A DNA stretch of 64,000 nucleotides from positions 3,139,501 through 3,203,500 of the forward strand of contig NC_134016.1 of the NCBI RefSeq assembly GCF_040712315.1, given 5' to 3'. This stretch comes from Castanea sativa (Eukaryota; Streptophyta; Magnoliopsida; Fagales; Fagaceae). A program made the position numbers and the translations under genes. The notes beneath the pieces were generated by a model. The model was not told the origin of the DNA. It saw nothing but the letters and a program-made list of their open reading frames with translations, and did not search any database. Below, piece by piece: positions 11,677 through 24,934 of this stretch. How positions within the stretch are numbered: position 1 is the first letter of the stretch; every line of letters begins with the position of its first letter.

Positions 11677-12618
11677 TAACTCACCCATTGAATAAACCAA
11701 AAATACTATTTAGAAGCCTATTCGCTCTTTTTATATAGTTAGTAGAAGTAGATGTTAGTACTGGAATATTTTCAATTGCTGTGATGAACTTTCCTTTGTA
11801 TACTAATATGATGCTATATTTTTCTCCTAACTTCTTTGGATTTTGGCCTTTTTGCGTTGATTGAGATAAAAGCAGTCAAAATTTGTACGAATTGAGGTGA
11901 AAAGTATTCAAGCATAATTTTTCATGTTCACACATGTTTACATTTTCGGTAAATGCAAAATTCAGACTTAGCAAGGAGTTGGGTCGAATTAGATTTCAGT
12001 TTTGTGACCCATTATTTTATAAATGATAGAAATCCCAATATAACATGCATTTTTTTTTCATAAATATAATTTTCAAAATCTGAATCGTAATTTGACTTGA
12101 TTTTCAATATTTTTATATCCCATAAAATACCATGTATTATATCAATTTACAATATTTACAATCAAATAGGCCACACTAGATAGTTTTGTTTTAGTTTTTG
12201 GCTCATGAACCCTATAGATAAAATCTGATAATAATAGAAGGATATAGATGATAAAATCAAACGAAACAATTAAAGGGAAATTCCAACCAAAAAATAATAA
12301 TAACAATAAAGAGAAAGAAGACAGATATAATGATCCACACCCAAAAAAAAATGTTGATATATTTTTTAATTGCTGGACAAAAATATTAGGCCTAATCTCT
12401 TAAATTTAACATGGCCCAAAATAAAGTTACATGCTTATGGATTAGAGTCATTAGACTATACATACTAATGCAGTCAATCCAACGATACAAGATCATATAT
12501 CCCAACTATACCAATACAAAACTAACAACCATAAAGATGATATATCACAAAATAATACAACTTGCAACTATTTAGATCAACTTGCAACATTTTTTTTTCC
12601 TGAATAAATGTGTTACTA
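10357..12618. other. AT-rich spacer with long poly-A
   Basis: No gene is recognised. A run of 34 A lies at 11640-11673. Stretches near 11170-11350 and 11390-11570 repeat related words (CACAACATTTTCACAATA, TTGTACAATATTT), which suggests old local duplication. The short open frames are not convincing. Confidence 0.5.
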
Positions 12619-13906
12619 ACGCTCCGTTTGTTTTGAAGTAAAATATTTTCAAAAGTAAAATATTTTACATGTAAAATATTTTACTAAAATCATTTTCATT
12701 TTACGGTGTTTGTTTATCTACGTGTGAAAAATAAAACAAATTTCCTATTCTCACAACCCATCAAATCCAAGCAATCACCACTAGATCAGTAAAAACCAAC
12801 CCACCACCAATACATGAGTCATTGGGGAATAGGTACGCTCTAACTACTTTCAATTTGTAAACAAATTTACCAAAACATCAAGCATAATAAAGATGACATA
12901 ATAACCACCGATAATTAGTCAGTACATCAACTTGGTACTTCCTCAAATTTTAAAATTAAGTGGATTGTCTCACACTTCTTCATTGTCACTTGCAGATGGT
13001 CTACAATTGCTACTCAGCTGCCAGGAAGAACAAATAATGAGATAAAAAAAACCACGGGCACAACCTCAAAAAACGCTTGAAACAGAACTTAATAGCACAA
13101 GAAGAAAACCACCCAAACCACCACCGTAGTGACTTGAACCCAACACCTGACCACTTATATCCACCTATTGGAGAGTAAAACATAAAAAAAAAATTTAAAA
13201 AAAAAAAAAAAAAAAAAGATGGCCAACCACCTACTACAACCCACAACAGAGTCACCACCACAATCCATTTCAGCTACCCACCAAAACCCACAACTCAACC
13301 ACCACCAAGACTCACAAAACATCCCAGCCATCCACCACAACCCACAAACCTAGCCACCCATGACCCATAAACCATCCAAAAACCCAAATCGGTAAAGCCA
13401 CACGGCAATAAAGGGGAAAAAAAAACCAAAACTGAGATTAAAAGAATGAATCAACGACGGTGGAGGTGGCCAAGACACAGTGGGGCCAACGACTATGGAG
13501 GATAACGGAAAGAAAAAAGAAAAGAGCAAAAAAAAAATCAGGGAGGTGAATCAGTGGGTGGTGCTGATAGCGGTGGAGATGCAATCAGTGATGAGTGACG
13601 CCGATGAGTGACGCCGATGAGTGGATCCATGGCCAGTGAATGAATCAATGGAGGTCTAGTTTGTGGAAGGGAAACTTTGATGTTGAGAAAGCATAGTGTC
13701 GAGAGAGTAGGGAGAGATGACTGAGCAACTTTCGTAAAATATTTTACACTTGTTTTAAGTGTAAAATATTTTACAGTTGGTTGGCCTGATTTTTCATTTT
13801 GATTGGAAAATATTTTATAATTGACTATATTTTACATCAAAACAAACATAGTAAAATGTGTAAAATATTTTTGGGAAAATATTTTATTTCAAAACAAACA
13901 GAGTGT
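12619..13906. mobile_element. TIR transposon with GC-rich cargo
   Basis: The inverted ends are about 30 bp: left ACGCTCCGTTTGTTTTGAAG then TAAAATATTTTC, right complement ACACTCTGTTTGTTTTGAAA then TAAAATATTTTC. Extra AAAATATTTTAC palindromes stack inside both ends (12640-12700 and 13735-13880). The core at 12980-13700 is much more GC-rich than its surroundings and full of CCACCACC and GATGAGTGACGCC words, but no frame gives a known protein. Flanking bases share only NACTA, so the target duplication is degraded. The superfamily is uncertain; Mutator-like is my preference. Confidence 0.6.
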
Positions 13907-16832
13907 AACTATATTCACGTGCAAATGATGGCCAGTTTTTTCTGCAGTAATATTGTTTTTTAATTAACTTTGTCGGCTTATCTACCATGAGTATTGAGTC
14001 CATCAAAACTCAAAATGTGAATGCACATTGATCCAAGCTAGGACTTCGGACCAATATTTAATGATGATTAAGTAGCACAATCACGTGGTTATGTCCCCCA
14101 TTAATTTCAATTTGGATAAAAGAGACAGAGTAGAGAGACCCCCAAGGCATGCATGTGTGCAAGTTGATGTGATGCTCTCTTCTATCAATGTAATACATGT
14201 AAAGAAAGATTGAAGTAGATGGTGGCCAGCTAGCTATTTTGTATTATACATTAGATTAGTTCTCTTGACTGAGTGTTTTTGTATTGATTCTCTCATAATG
14301 TGAATCTATATATAAAGAAGATAGATGTTGACCGAAATTCACATGCAAGACAGCAAATGGGGGCGAGCTATTTCGATATTATCAACTTCAACTGCTCTAT
14401 TGTTTTAGTACATCAATGAACTTTGTTGGCTGACTACATATGTGTGCATGTTTTGAATCTGACTACTATATATCCACATTGGCCCATGGATAAATATTTA
14501 ATGATGATGAACTAGCATTCTCACAAGCCAATGTCCCCATTTCACAAGGCTCCAAACTCCAAAGGCAAAAAAAAAAAGACCCGGTCTTGGTCCAAGAATC
14601 ACTATAGACGCACTTTTAAATAAATTCCGATGCAATTTCTTCATTAAAATATGTTCTTGATAAGGCTGGGATACATATTATTGGAAGGAATTCTTTATCT
14701 TCATTAAAAAATACAAAATTGATGACCATTAAGAAAGTCTTCGAAAAAAAATTTATTGTTTGATATTCAACCACCTAAATAAATAAATGGTATTATCTCT
14801 TTCAACTTAAAATTTTCAATTATTAATATGGTATCAAAATAGAATATTCTTTGAAAATGAGCTTCTTCTTTTTTATTCTTGAAAAAACTTAGGTTATGTT
14901 TGTTTAATAGAAAGTGACTTCCAAATAGAAAATGACTTCAATGAAAGACTTCTTTTGGTTTTTTTTTAATTATTGTTTTTATTGATGGGCATAGTAGCAT
15001 ATAAACAAAAAAAAATTCTACTTTTTTTTTTTAAACATGAGAAATGCTGCGTTCACAAAAATTTTATAACAAATCTTAAGTGACAGATTAAAACTGGTGT
15101 TAATCTGAACCTACTATTAAAATGACTTTCTTGTTCATCAATAAGAACAAGTAACAACCTGCCATGTATAATTATTTTTGAAAGTATTATAAAAATATTA
15201 TGAAAATAACAATTTTCTGTAACCATTAACTATGATAGTCAATATCGAAAAGGTGATCAATGAAGGAAAACTGGACGTAGCCATCAACAAATAGAAGTGA
15301 CTCATGATTAAACTAAGGTGGATGGTGAAAGGCTTGAACTACCTCAAGAAGATGAAGGTTAAACCATTTCTCAAATATGGTGCCATGCCTTGAATGTAAA
15401 AACAAAAGGTTATTTTAACATCTAAGAACAATATGTGCAACAGCCAACAAGCTAAAGACGGGGGTCACCAACCACTATTCTTCTCTTGGTTCTGAATAAA
15501 ATTTCAGTAAAACTGAAATACATTGCAAAGTAGTTTTCTTGCAAATTCAAACCATCTCAAAACAAATTCACTATAGTATATGAATAACAGAAACAAAGGA
15601 TGCCCAAAACAAGCTATGCAACAAGAGATCCAATCACTGCACTGACATTTAACACAAACCCATACAAGAGAGCTCATTGAAACCAAAAAAAATCAAGGGT
15701 AACACCAATTAAAATCGAAAAAATAACAGTAAGAAACAAGCCAATCCTTTGGAGTGCCATTATTTTCATGAATGAAAGCATTACCATACTAATTGATTTC
15801 TAAAATGCATATTGATGTATTCTTCTATTTGCTCCAATGCTATGCCCATTAACACGTGCAAGATTAAAAGACATCATTAATAGCCTGTGGATGAAAAGAA
15901 TTTTTAATAGTTTGATAGATACCATTATAGAAGGGGATTTAGATTCTACACGCCTCTGTTTTTTTTTTTTTTTTTTTTTGCTTAACTATATTACCTTTGT
16001 TGAAAATATTATAATGTACCTATCAGTTAAGCTATAAAGTTCTCGATAAAAAAATTAAATTAAATTAAATGAGAAGATAATCTAAAATATTCACATACAA
16101 AAATTGCCAACTAACTTTTAATAACTAATAAGTATAAGAATAAATTGTATTTTGACCCTTGAATCAAACCTGGACCTAACTTTTTTTTGTTATTTCTTAA
16201 TTTTAATTCTTAAATTTTTTTCTCACTTTTTTTATTCAGATATTGAAAGTTTTTATTTTTTGAACTCTCACTGTCAAGACATTCAGCGTTATTGGTGTCT
16301 TATTTCATCAATTCCTGAAAAGACGTGTAAAGTTGATTGACTAAAAGAAAAAAAAAAGTAGTTACTGTAACTTTTGAGTGAAATTTCAGTGTGCTTTTGT
16401 TTTAGAATTTCTTTCTCTTTCACATGCTTGTGTTTTTTCTTTCAACATGCTTGTGTTTTTTCTTTCAAAAAAAAAATGGTCAGAATTTGTAATAATTAAG
16501 GTGAATATTTTTTTCTCCCAAAAAGAAGTGATAAATTTTCAAGCTTGAATTTGACCATTAGGTATGTTTTGCACCCGGTCCAATTAATCTCCTCCTACTT
16601 ACAATAATTTCTTTTACTATTTTACCTTTTAAATTTAAATTTTTTGTTTTTTTTTTAAAAATTATTCAATAATTGAAATTGAAAATTATTTTTTTTCAAC
16701 TCTCAATTTCAGCTATTAATAGCTATTGCATCAAGTGTAATACCCACTTGATCTCAACCTGTATGTATTAGGGAAAAAAACTTTTTTGTTTATGGCTTTT
16801 ATCTAATTTAATAATCTAACTTTTAAACTTTT
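13907..16832. other. Spacer with diverged direct repeats
   Basis: No gene is recognised. Diverged direct repeats occur near 14051-14102 and 14485-14538 (both contain AATATTTAATGATGAT, later ATGTCCCC). A 24-bp unit (ACATGCTTGTGTTTTTTCTT) is tandemly doubled at about 16420-16467. A partial TIR-like start (TTATGTTTGTTTAATAGAAA) is at 14893. Confidence 0.5.
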
Positions 16833-18433
16833 TTATAATATATAAAACTGAAGCTCTGAAACTCCCACAATTTTCACGTCACCGCTATTTTTTTTTAAAA
16901 ATTCTTTTTATTTTAGGTTTGATATATTATATATTTATTATTTCTCTTCAACTTGTAATTATCTTATCAAGTATTACAATAGTTTAGTTTAAGTAAAACT
17001 CTATTAAATATATGTTTTAAGAGCTTGAGAATTCTACTTCAACTAAAATTTTATAACAAAAATATTTGAAAACTCAACACACAGTGAAACCAGATTGCAT
17101 TGGTCCATGGTAAACGTCACGCTTCCTTTCCTCCTCTATGAATTTTACTTCCTTTGTCTTTGGTTTTTCACGATTGAATCTCCGTACATTCCTGTTTTTT
17201 CCTCTCTTTTTTCCGTATGGATTTTTTTTTTTTTTTTAATTTCGTTTGGTTACCTATTGCTTGATTATTTTTCATGTTTTTTTTTTTTTTGGGTTTCCTT
17301 TGGTTTTGGAGAATTGCAATGAACACAACCCAGAAGGTTTTAATTCTTCTACTATTCTGTTTTGTTCCTTTTTCTACTATTAAAAAAAAAAAAGGGAACA
17401 ATGGTCTCCATTGTTCTATGGTTCATCGTTTTAAGTTGTACCATTTTTTTTTAATGAAAAATTTGTACTATTTTGATAGAACAAAGTGTAGAAATTTAGT
17501 AATTTTATTCTTAATTGCTTCTTCTCTAAGATGTAATTGTTCTCAACTCTATGGGATTCTCTTCTTCTTTTTTTTCTTTTTGTTATGGTTTTTTTCCTTT
17601 GCCTGTGTTTATATTAAACACGTTGATGAAAGGGTGCTTATTTACATTTAAAGCTATTTCTTTTTTATGAAAATCACGAAGACATCTAAAGCTGAAAAAG
17701 TAAGTATAAACTCCTAGAGTTTTAACATCTAGATTGCTTAAGTTGAATTCTATGCCCTAAGACTTTGGGGTTACACATCAATTTTTTCATCTTTGTTGTC
17801 TTTTTAAACTTTAATTTATTCATCACATTTGGAGCAAAAGTAATATGAAAATATAGGGAAAAAAATGCAGTTTCTTCTTTTGCGAAAATCTGATCTGGAT
17901 CATATTTCGTTCCTGAACCTATTTTTGTTTTAGAATCAAAATTTTGACTTGGAATCATGCTTTGCTATATTACTTGCAATTAATTTTTTAACTCAAATTT
18001 GTAGTTGGATTGTCATATCTTTTACCTCACAGAATGTTAAATGTTGTAGGTGGTTTCTTTTACCCAGAATTGTGTTGCGGACTTCTATTATTGCCCATAA
18101 TCCATTCTATGATCCTTGCTTGACACTTTTGAGGTTGGAAGAAAAGGAGAGAGCCCCCTTTTTTATTTATTCCATAGCTATTTTCAACCAGGTAAGACTT
18201 GGTTTTCAGGCATTAATTGCAAAGCCATGAAAGTTCTTAAATTGAAGGATTTACATCGGCAACTGTTTTTTTTTAACTTAAATTTGTTAAGATTCTCATT
18301 CCTTTTTTAATCAATTTGTATTCTCTTTATATTTTCCCCCATTTTGCTTTTGGTTTAACATTTTGCACTATTATGGGTTAAAACAAAATTATAATATGCT
18401 TTTAGCCCGTACATCGCACAGATTAGCGACCAG
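16833..18433 (+). mobile_element. Non-autonomous Helitron, 1.6 kb
   Basis: The 5' end (TATAATATATAAAACTGAAG, then CTCTGAAACTCCCAC) is of the plant Helitron type. The 3' end has a degraded hairpin (CCCGTACATCGCACAGATTA) followed by GCGACCAG and T. That tail is the same as in the minus-strand Helitron ending at 7013, so both share a family. Some hairpin bases and the CTAG end are mutated, implying age. The inside is T-rich and contains no credible gene. Confidence 0.65.
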
Positions 18434-19052
18434 TAATTATTAAAAATGATTCAAATAAGCCACTAAAAATTGCATTGTTAGACCCTAAAACTTAATAAGA
18501 CTAGACAATCTTGAGTCAAATTAGGTTACAGTTCGACTTAAAATTAGATTAAAATTAGGATTGGGTTCAAATCAAAAGTATTTGAATTTAAACAAGCCCT
18601 TATTTTTTTTAGTTATATAAAAAAATCAACATAAGTTCGGATTAATCTAGGAGCCCCATATCTTTTTAACCTAAATATAAAAATAAAAAAATTTGATGAG
18701 AAATATTAAAAATTATTTAATCAACTAATTAGTAACATGAAAACTAATAAAAGTATATATCCAATGTAGGGGTGGACTATACAAGATTAATTAGTCGTAT
18801 TTAAGCAGTATTTCAACAAATTGCAACTAAAATGAGAAGAAAATTGTAAATTAATTTTCATAAATACATATTTTCAAAACTAAATAATGACTCGATTTTT
18901 AATTTTATTTTTTTGGGAGTTTTGGTGAACAGGTTTTGCAACAGAAGAAAGCCAGGTTTTGTTTGGCCTTTTGCTCCTTTTACACCACATTTCTTTCCTA
19001 GTTCCCAAATACTTCCTTCATATCGCTGACTGATCAGAGCACCGAAGGAAAG
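18434..19052. promoter_or_regulatory. Upstream region of the CC-NB-LRR gene
   Basis: AT-rich sequence between the Helitron 3' end and the start codon at 19053. The last 130 bases are less AT-rich and include pyrimidine-rich leader-like sequence. I see no unambiguous TATA box or transcription start, so the call is positional only. Confidence 0.3.
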
Positions 19053-22000
19053 ATGGCTGATGATATTCTCGCTGGTGCTGTTGCTGAGGCAATGCTGAAG
19101 AAGGTGATTTCAGTTACTACTGAGCAGATCTGCCTTGCTTGGGGTTTCAAGGAGGAGCTCACACAGCTTCGTGACTCATTCGAAACGATTCTAACTGTGC
19201 TGGATGATGCGAAGAGGAGGCAAGTGAGAGAAGAGTCGTTGAGGCTTTGGTTTCAGAGGCTTGCAAATATTGCTTATGAGGCGGACAGCGTGCTGGATGA
19301 GCTAGCTTACGAGATTCTCCGGCGAAAGGTGGAGATTCGAAACCAAATGAAGAGAAAAGTATTCTTCTTCTTTACATTTTCAAATCCCATCGTATTCTAT
19401 TTCAAGATGGACAACAAAGTTAAGACTATTGGTGAATTGCTAAAGAGAATTAATGATGAAGCAAATCAATTTGGACTTGCTAGAATGGAACCAATCGATG
19501 CAAATCCTGAGATTATCCCAAACCGAGAGACAGACTCCTTTGTTGATCATTCAGAAATTGTAGGAAGGGAAGATGATGTCTCAAGAATTGTAGACTTGCT
19601 GGTCAATGCAACCAGTCATCGACTCTCGGTCATTCCTATAGTAGGAATGGCAGGTATGGGAAAGACAGCTCTAGCACAACTAGTGTACAATCATGATCTA
19701 GTATCGGGACATTTTGATAAGAAAATATGGGTATGTGTCTCCGATGATTTTGATGATAGAAGGATTCTAGGAAGGATTCTAGAACATCTTACTGGTAACT
19801 CAAGTCAGTTAGGAACAAAAAATGCAATACTTGAAAAACTTCAAAAAGAGTTAGGTGGAGGAAGATATCTTCTAGTCCTTGATGATGTATGGAATAAAGA
19901 TTGTGTAAAATGGGTTGCTTTAAAAATTTGTTTGGTAGGAATTAATTCAAATATTGGAAACTGTATTATTGTAACAACCCGCAGTAACACCGTGGCAATG
20001 ATCATGAGGACACTTCCCGTATTACATTTGGGAAGACTTTGTGAGGCTGATTGTTGGTCCATAATTAGAAAAAAAGTATCTCATAGTGAAGGAGTTCCAC
20101 TAACTCAAGATTTGGAGGATATTGGAAGGGATATTGCCAAAAAAATGTGGAGGGGTCCCATTTGCTGCAAATGTCTTAGGAGGGTCGATGTGTTATAAAA
20201 AGGAGGAAAGTGAATGGTTAGCAATTCGAGACAATGAAATTTGGAATTCCCTAGATGGTGGCAATGAAATGCTATCAATATTAAAATCGAGCTACGATCA
20301 TCTTCCATCACCATCTCTTAAACAATGCTTTGCATATTGTTCAATTTTTCCTAAAGATTATGAGATTAACAAGGAAGAATTAATTCAGCTCTGGATGGCT
20401 GAAGGGTTCCTTCAACCACCTCAACAAAGTTCTTCGGTGATGGAGGATACTGGTGACAGGTATTGTGATATATTGTTGGCGAATTCATTATTTGAAGTTG
20501 TACAAAAGGATGTGTATGGTCATATTATCAATTACAAGATGAATAATTTGATGCATGATTTTGTGCTCTCTGTTTCAAGATTTGAGACCCGAATATGGAA
20601 GGGAGATTTTGTGGATGATATAATAAACATACGACGATTAGTCATCCAATCTACCGGAGAAACTATACCATTTTCAAGAGACAAAGTTAGGAAATTGCAT
20701 ACGTTGGTTTTAGAAAATGCTACGCTTGGGGACACATTATCAGATTTTAAATGCTTACGTGTTCTAAAATTATATGGGAAATCTGTTCGAGAATTGTCGA
20801 GTTCTGTTGGCCAGTTAATACATTTGAGGCTTCTCAACATCTCACAAACTTCCATCGAAGCATTACCGAAGTCCATCACCAAGCTCTACAGTCTGCAAAC
20901 TTTGAGAATTGAATATTGCCATCATCTCAAAGAGCTTCCAGAAGATCTAATAAATTTGATTAACTTGAGACATATTTGTGTTGATCGTGATTACATCAAG
21001 CAAACACCTAAAAATATGGGGAAGTTGATTTGTTTGCAAACATTGCCATTTTTTTCTGTGTGTCAAGATGCAGGTCTTCAGATCAAAGAATTAGGAAACT
21101 TAGACCAACTTAGAGGAGAATTAGACATCTACAATCTGCAGCACGTGAAAGATAAAAAAGAAGCCCAGAGTTCAAATTTAGAAGGGAAGGCAAAAATACA
21201 CAAGTTGAGATTTTTTTGGAGTCGGGACAGAGAATACAACAACAATAACGATGAAGAGGTGTTGGAAGGCCTCCAACCTCATCAATCTTTAAAAAGCTTA
21301 ACAATTGAAGGCTTCCAAGGAAAGGCATTCCCATCTTGGTTGTTGACAACTCGTGATGCTGCAGTTAATTTGTTGCTTTTTGAAAATTTGATTGATATCA
21401 ATTTAAGGTATTGCAGTTCATGTAAAGAAGTTCCCACTCTCGGACATCTACCCTGTCTCAAGGTTCTTCAGATTATAGGAATGTGTAATGTAACGTGTAT
21501 AGGAACGAGGTTTTATGGCTTTGATTCTGAGAGTACCACAACTATATTTTTCCCTGCGTTGAGAAGACTAGAATTGAAGCAGATGTACAACCTAGTTGAA
21601 TGGAAAGATGCGTCGGAGCTGGCAACTGCAGGTGTGGTGTTTCCTTGTCTTGAGGAGCTGACCATTGAAGAGTGTCACCAATTGATAAGTGCTCCATGTG
21701 ATTTTCCATACCTTCAAAAGTTATGGATCTCTAAAATCAGGAGCATGGCATTCAAAAATATTAGCAGCAAGCTCACGACACTCACATCCCTCTATATTAA
21801 AAATTTGTCAGAACTTGCAAGTCTGCCCGAGCAACTTCTCCAAAACAATAGAGGTCTAATGTCTCTACAGTTACGGAGGTGTCATGAGTTAGAGACCATC
21901 TATCAAGATGCATTGCCAATCATCCTTGTTCTGAAGGAATTCATAGCAGAAAGTTGTCCTAATCTAAGGTCTCTCCCAAGTATACTAGGCATTGCGCCCT

Positions 22001-22707
22001 CTCTTCGTTGCTTGGAGATATCATGTGGTGATGAAGTTTTATCAATTGAGCCACAATTATGTGTGTCTCTTTCAATATTGATGATAAAAGAGTGTCCTAA
22101 TCTGACGTCAATTCCGAATCTACAAGAATTATATTCTCTTGTCCAATTAGAAATAGAGAATTGTCCTAAGCTAATATCTGTTCCAAATCTACTAGGACTA
22201 AATTCTATTTCCTCTTTAAAAATAGATAATTGTCCTAATTTGATATCCATTCCAGATTTAAGGGGACTAGATTCTCTTTCCTCTTTAGAAATATTCAATT
22301 GCCAAAAGTTGACGTGTTTGCCAGAGGGGTTAGAGGGCCTCTATAAGTTGGAGACTTTGGCGATTGGTGGCTTTTGTGAGGAGCTCGAAACTTTCCCAAG
22401 TCTCAGTTCCATGATCTCACTTAAACAGCTATATTTGTATGGGTGGACTAAACTCAACTCTCTCCCAGATGAAATTAAAATTTTCACTGCCCTTACAAGT
22501 TTATGGATAGCTGAATTTCACGGAATAGAAGCTTTGCCTGACTGGTTGGGCAGCCTTTCTACTCTTGAAGAGCTTTGTTTGAATACATGTAACAACCTGA
22601 TGTATCTGCCCGAATTCAAACCCCTCACCAAATTAAAAGTTATTAATTGTCCTAAATTAAAGGAAAGATATGCAAAGAAGACTGGAGAAGGTGTCCGCAT
22701 ATATTGA
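19053..22707 (+). CDS. CC-NB-LRR disease resistance protein (RGA-like), one frame break
   Basis: An intracellular immune receptor of the plant CNL class, which detects pathogen effectors and triggers defence. The start MADDILAGAVAEAMLKKV is typical of RGA-type genes. Domains in order: Rx-type coiled coil (residues 1-140, EDVID-like AYEADSVLDELAYE at 75-88), NB-ARC with P-loop GMAGMGKT (198-205), RNBS-A FDKKIWVCVS (221-230), kinase 2 YLLVLDDVW (272-280), RNBS-B IIVTTR (305-310), GLPL as CGGVPFAANVLGG, RNBS-D CFAYCSIFPKDY (about 425) and MHD (about 500), then a long LRR ending CPKLKERYAKKTGEGVRIY. The frame breaks at a run of seven A (20139-20145): with six A, IAKK continues into CGGVPFAANV. 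As written, translation stops at 20198 after 381 residues, losing the winged helix and LRR. Allowing for one base, the protein would be 1217 residues without introns. Every NB-ARC motif is otherwise intact, so either a recent mutation or an assembly error is likely. Confidence 0.9.
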
Positions 22708-24239
22708 TTAAAGGAAAGAAATGCAAAGGGAAGCTGCAGATATTTTGATGTCTCCTGTCAAACAAAAATGACCCAGAATTCCAATAACACAAAAACGATG
22801 TGGTAAGTCCATCTGAACCTGATCTTCTACTCTTCCTCTTCTCTTTTAGATTCCTCTCTCCCTCTAAGAACAAAATACCAAATGCCTTGTGTTTCTTTCC
22901 CTAGTATATACTCGCATTCCTCGTATAATTAATAAGATGTGCCTGTAGGTTTCTTTGATTTTTGTTATCCATCTGGGTGAAGAACTGAAATGCAAGTCAT
23001 GTCCACACGACCTCAGGTATTTCAATTTCTATCTTTCCCAATGTCTTTCTTCACTTTCATCATAACACAATATAAGAGAATTTATTTGTTTTAAAAAATA
23101 AAAAAAATAAACAATAATTGTGCATGACTGATATTTGAGTTTTAACTTTTCCTCTTTTTTCTTATAAATTTTTTAAGGCTGACCTAAGAATTGCATAATA
23201 TTCGAAAGTTTTAGTTTTATTGTTATCTGACTTTGTAGCATAACATGGATCGCCAATATATACTCACCTTCCTTGTGCAATTCACAAATTTTGTGGATGA
23301 TGTAATTGTAGGGTTATTTGATGGCTGCTGTCCAACTAGGGGAAGAGCTGAAATGCATTCATGTGCAAACAAGTTCAGGTATTTCAATTGCTCCTTTTGC
23401 TCAAGGCTTGTCCCCCCTTTTTCAACATAACAAATGCTAGATTTATTATTATTTTTTCTAATAGTTAAATTCAATTTAGATAAAAGTATGTACACTTATG
23501 CACGGTGAAAAAAATAATAATACACTTGTTCATGTTGAACATAGAACTGTGCTTCAATGAACATTCAAAGTTTTTTTCCATGTTCGTTTAATGGTTGACC
23601 TGATAGTTGCATAGTTTTCTGTTAGTCTAGCTTTAAAGTTGTAGTCACAGTCTTGGCATTATATGATGAGCATCTTGAACTCCTTCATCACACTTGAGAG
23701 CTTCCGAAACAGCATATATTATATGGAATCTTCAAAATCAAGATTCGGAACATCTCCCCAGGAGACAAATTTTTGTAAGAAAAAGATCAGTAAAGAAAAT
23801 GGGCGATCTTGCTAGTGAATAAATGTCATTGTGTTAAAGATGTTTATAAATCAACAACAGTAATAGGGATAACAAAATAAGATAGTTGTACCTAGGACTA
23901 ATTAGGGCAGCAATTGTAGGAACCCCTTTTTTTCTGTCATTTTTAATCAATTCCATAGTTTGTAAAATATAAAAGGTGAGTTTGTAAGTCTTGGTTTTTG
24001 CATCTTTTTCATGTTCAATTTCTGATATTGGTAGTTTATATTATTTATGTCATTGCATCTTTGGATGGTATTTCAAAAGTTTTAATCATTGGTTGATGTA
24101 GCATTTCTTTTGTTATAAGAGTCAATGGTAGCTTTTGATTTGCGCAGGTTTCTTCCCCATTGTTGAGGATAGTTGATATAAAACCACATTTTTGGGTCTC
24201 TTCTTGTAGTGAGCTAACAACTAAGCCCTAGTTTTTTAT
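22708..24239 (+). other. 3' flank of the NLR with a duplicated UTR-like block
   Basis: No coding gene is recognised. Two paralogous blocks, about 22975-23050 and 23340-23420, share GAACTGAAATGCA / GAGCTGAAATGCA and TCAGGTATTTCAATT. The word CAG|GTATTT looks like a splice donor, so these may be 3' UTR exons of the kind found in RGA-type NLR genes. Transcript data would be needed to confirm this. Confidence 0.35.
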
Positions 24240-24269
24240 CAGCCAAACTTTGACGCCTAAGCACATTCT

Positions 24270-24450
24270 TAGATGGAGGCATCATACTTGAGGATGTTTG
24301 AACTTTGGCAGAACGTTGGGGCAACTTTTTCTCTCCATAAAAGCTGCATTTTGCGATACAAGAATGCTACCATCCAGAAGCAAAGGAAGAGGTCCAATCC
24401 CGTCTTAAGGAGATGCTCTTTGGTGTTTAGCTAAGTGGAAGGTTTTTTAG
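24270..24450 (+). pseudogene. Decayed LRR fragment of an NLR
   Basis: Split over frames, the sequence resembles the LRR consensus of CNL C-termini: GNFFSLHKLHF, then an equivalent of KNATYLPS, then a pyrimidine/purine tail. It is paralogous to 27370-27560; both continue into GCTAAGTGGAAG. No open frame survives. Confidence 0.45.
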
Positions 24451-24712
24451 TGGTCGAGAATTTGTTGGAAGTTGCTGCCATGTGATGCTCACTTTACAGC
24501 GAAAGCTGGATATTTCTTATTGGTTTCTGCCAAAATGGTTAAGAATTGCATAGAGTGTATGGGCAATGTTATTTTGATTACTATCTGATTGGAGTTAATT
24601 AAAATTTGTGAGTTCCATCAAATCTCATCTTCTTATCTTCTGATTTCTCTTTTTTAATAAAATTTATCCTTCATGATTTATTTATTTTATCTACTCTGAT
24701 TTTATTGATATT

Positions 24713-24934
24713 ATGGAATGTGAAATTTGCTGCAGTGGGTTGGCAATTTTATCTCTTCGGTATTTGGTACTTATTGGATGCAAGAACCATGTTTATTTGC
24801 TGAAAATGGTTGCCATGCCTCAGCTGATGAAATTGCAATGCTTGTCCATTCATACCTGGCCCATGTTAAAGGAAAGATGTGCCAAGGGCATCATCATAGA
24901 GTGGTCCAAAGATGTACTTACATATGATTGGTAA
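24713..24934 (+). pseudogene. Relic of an NLR C-terminal LRR end
   Basis: Plus-strand frames give LSLRYLVLIGCKNHVYLL and then MPQLMKLQCLSIHTWPMLKE, RCAKG and IIEWSKDVL. In CNL proteins this corresponds to the last LRR (SLRYL, IxxCKNLVxLPE, LxxLxIHxCPxLKERCxKGxGEDWxKI). A neighbouring frame gives QWVGNFIS, the preceding strand, so small indels have scrambled it. It matches the family more closely than the tail of the intact gene upstream, so it comes from another lost NLR copy. Confidence 0.6.

Noticed and set aside
13010..13340. Trp- and Phe-rich minus open frames
   Set aside because: Composition comes from reading CCACCACC-type repeats and poly-A backwards; no protein family fits.
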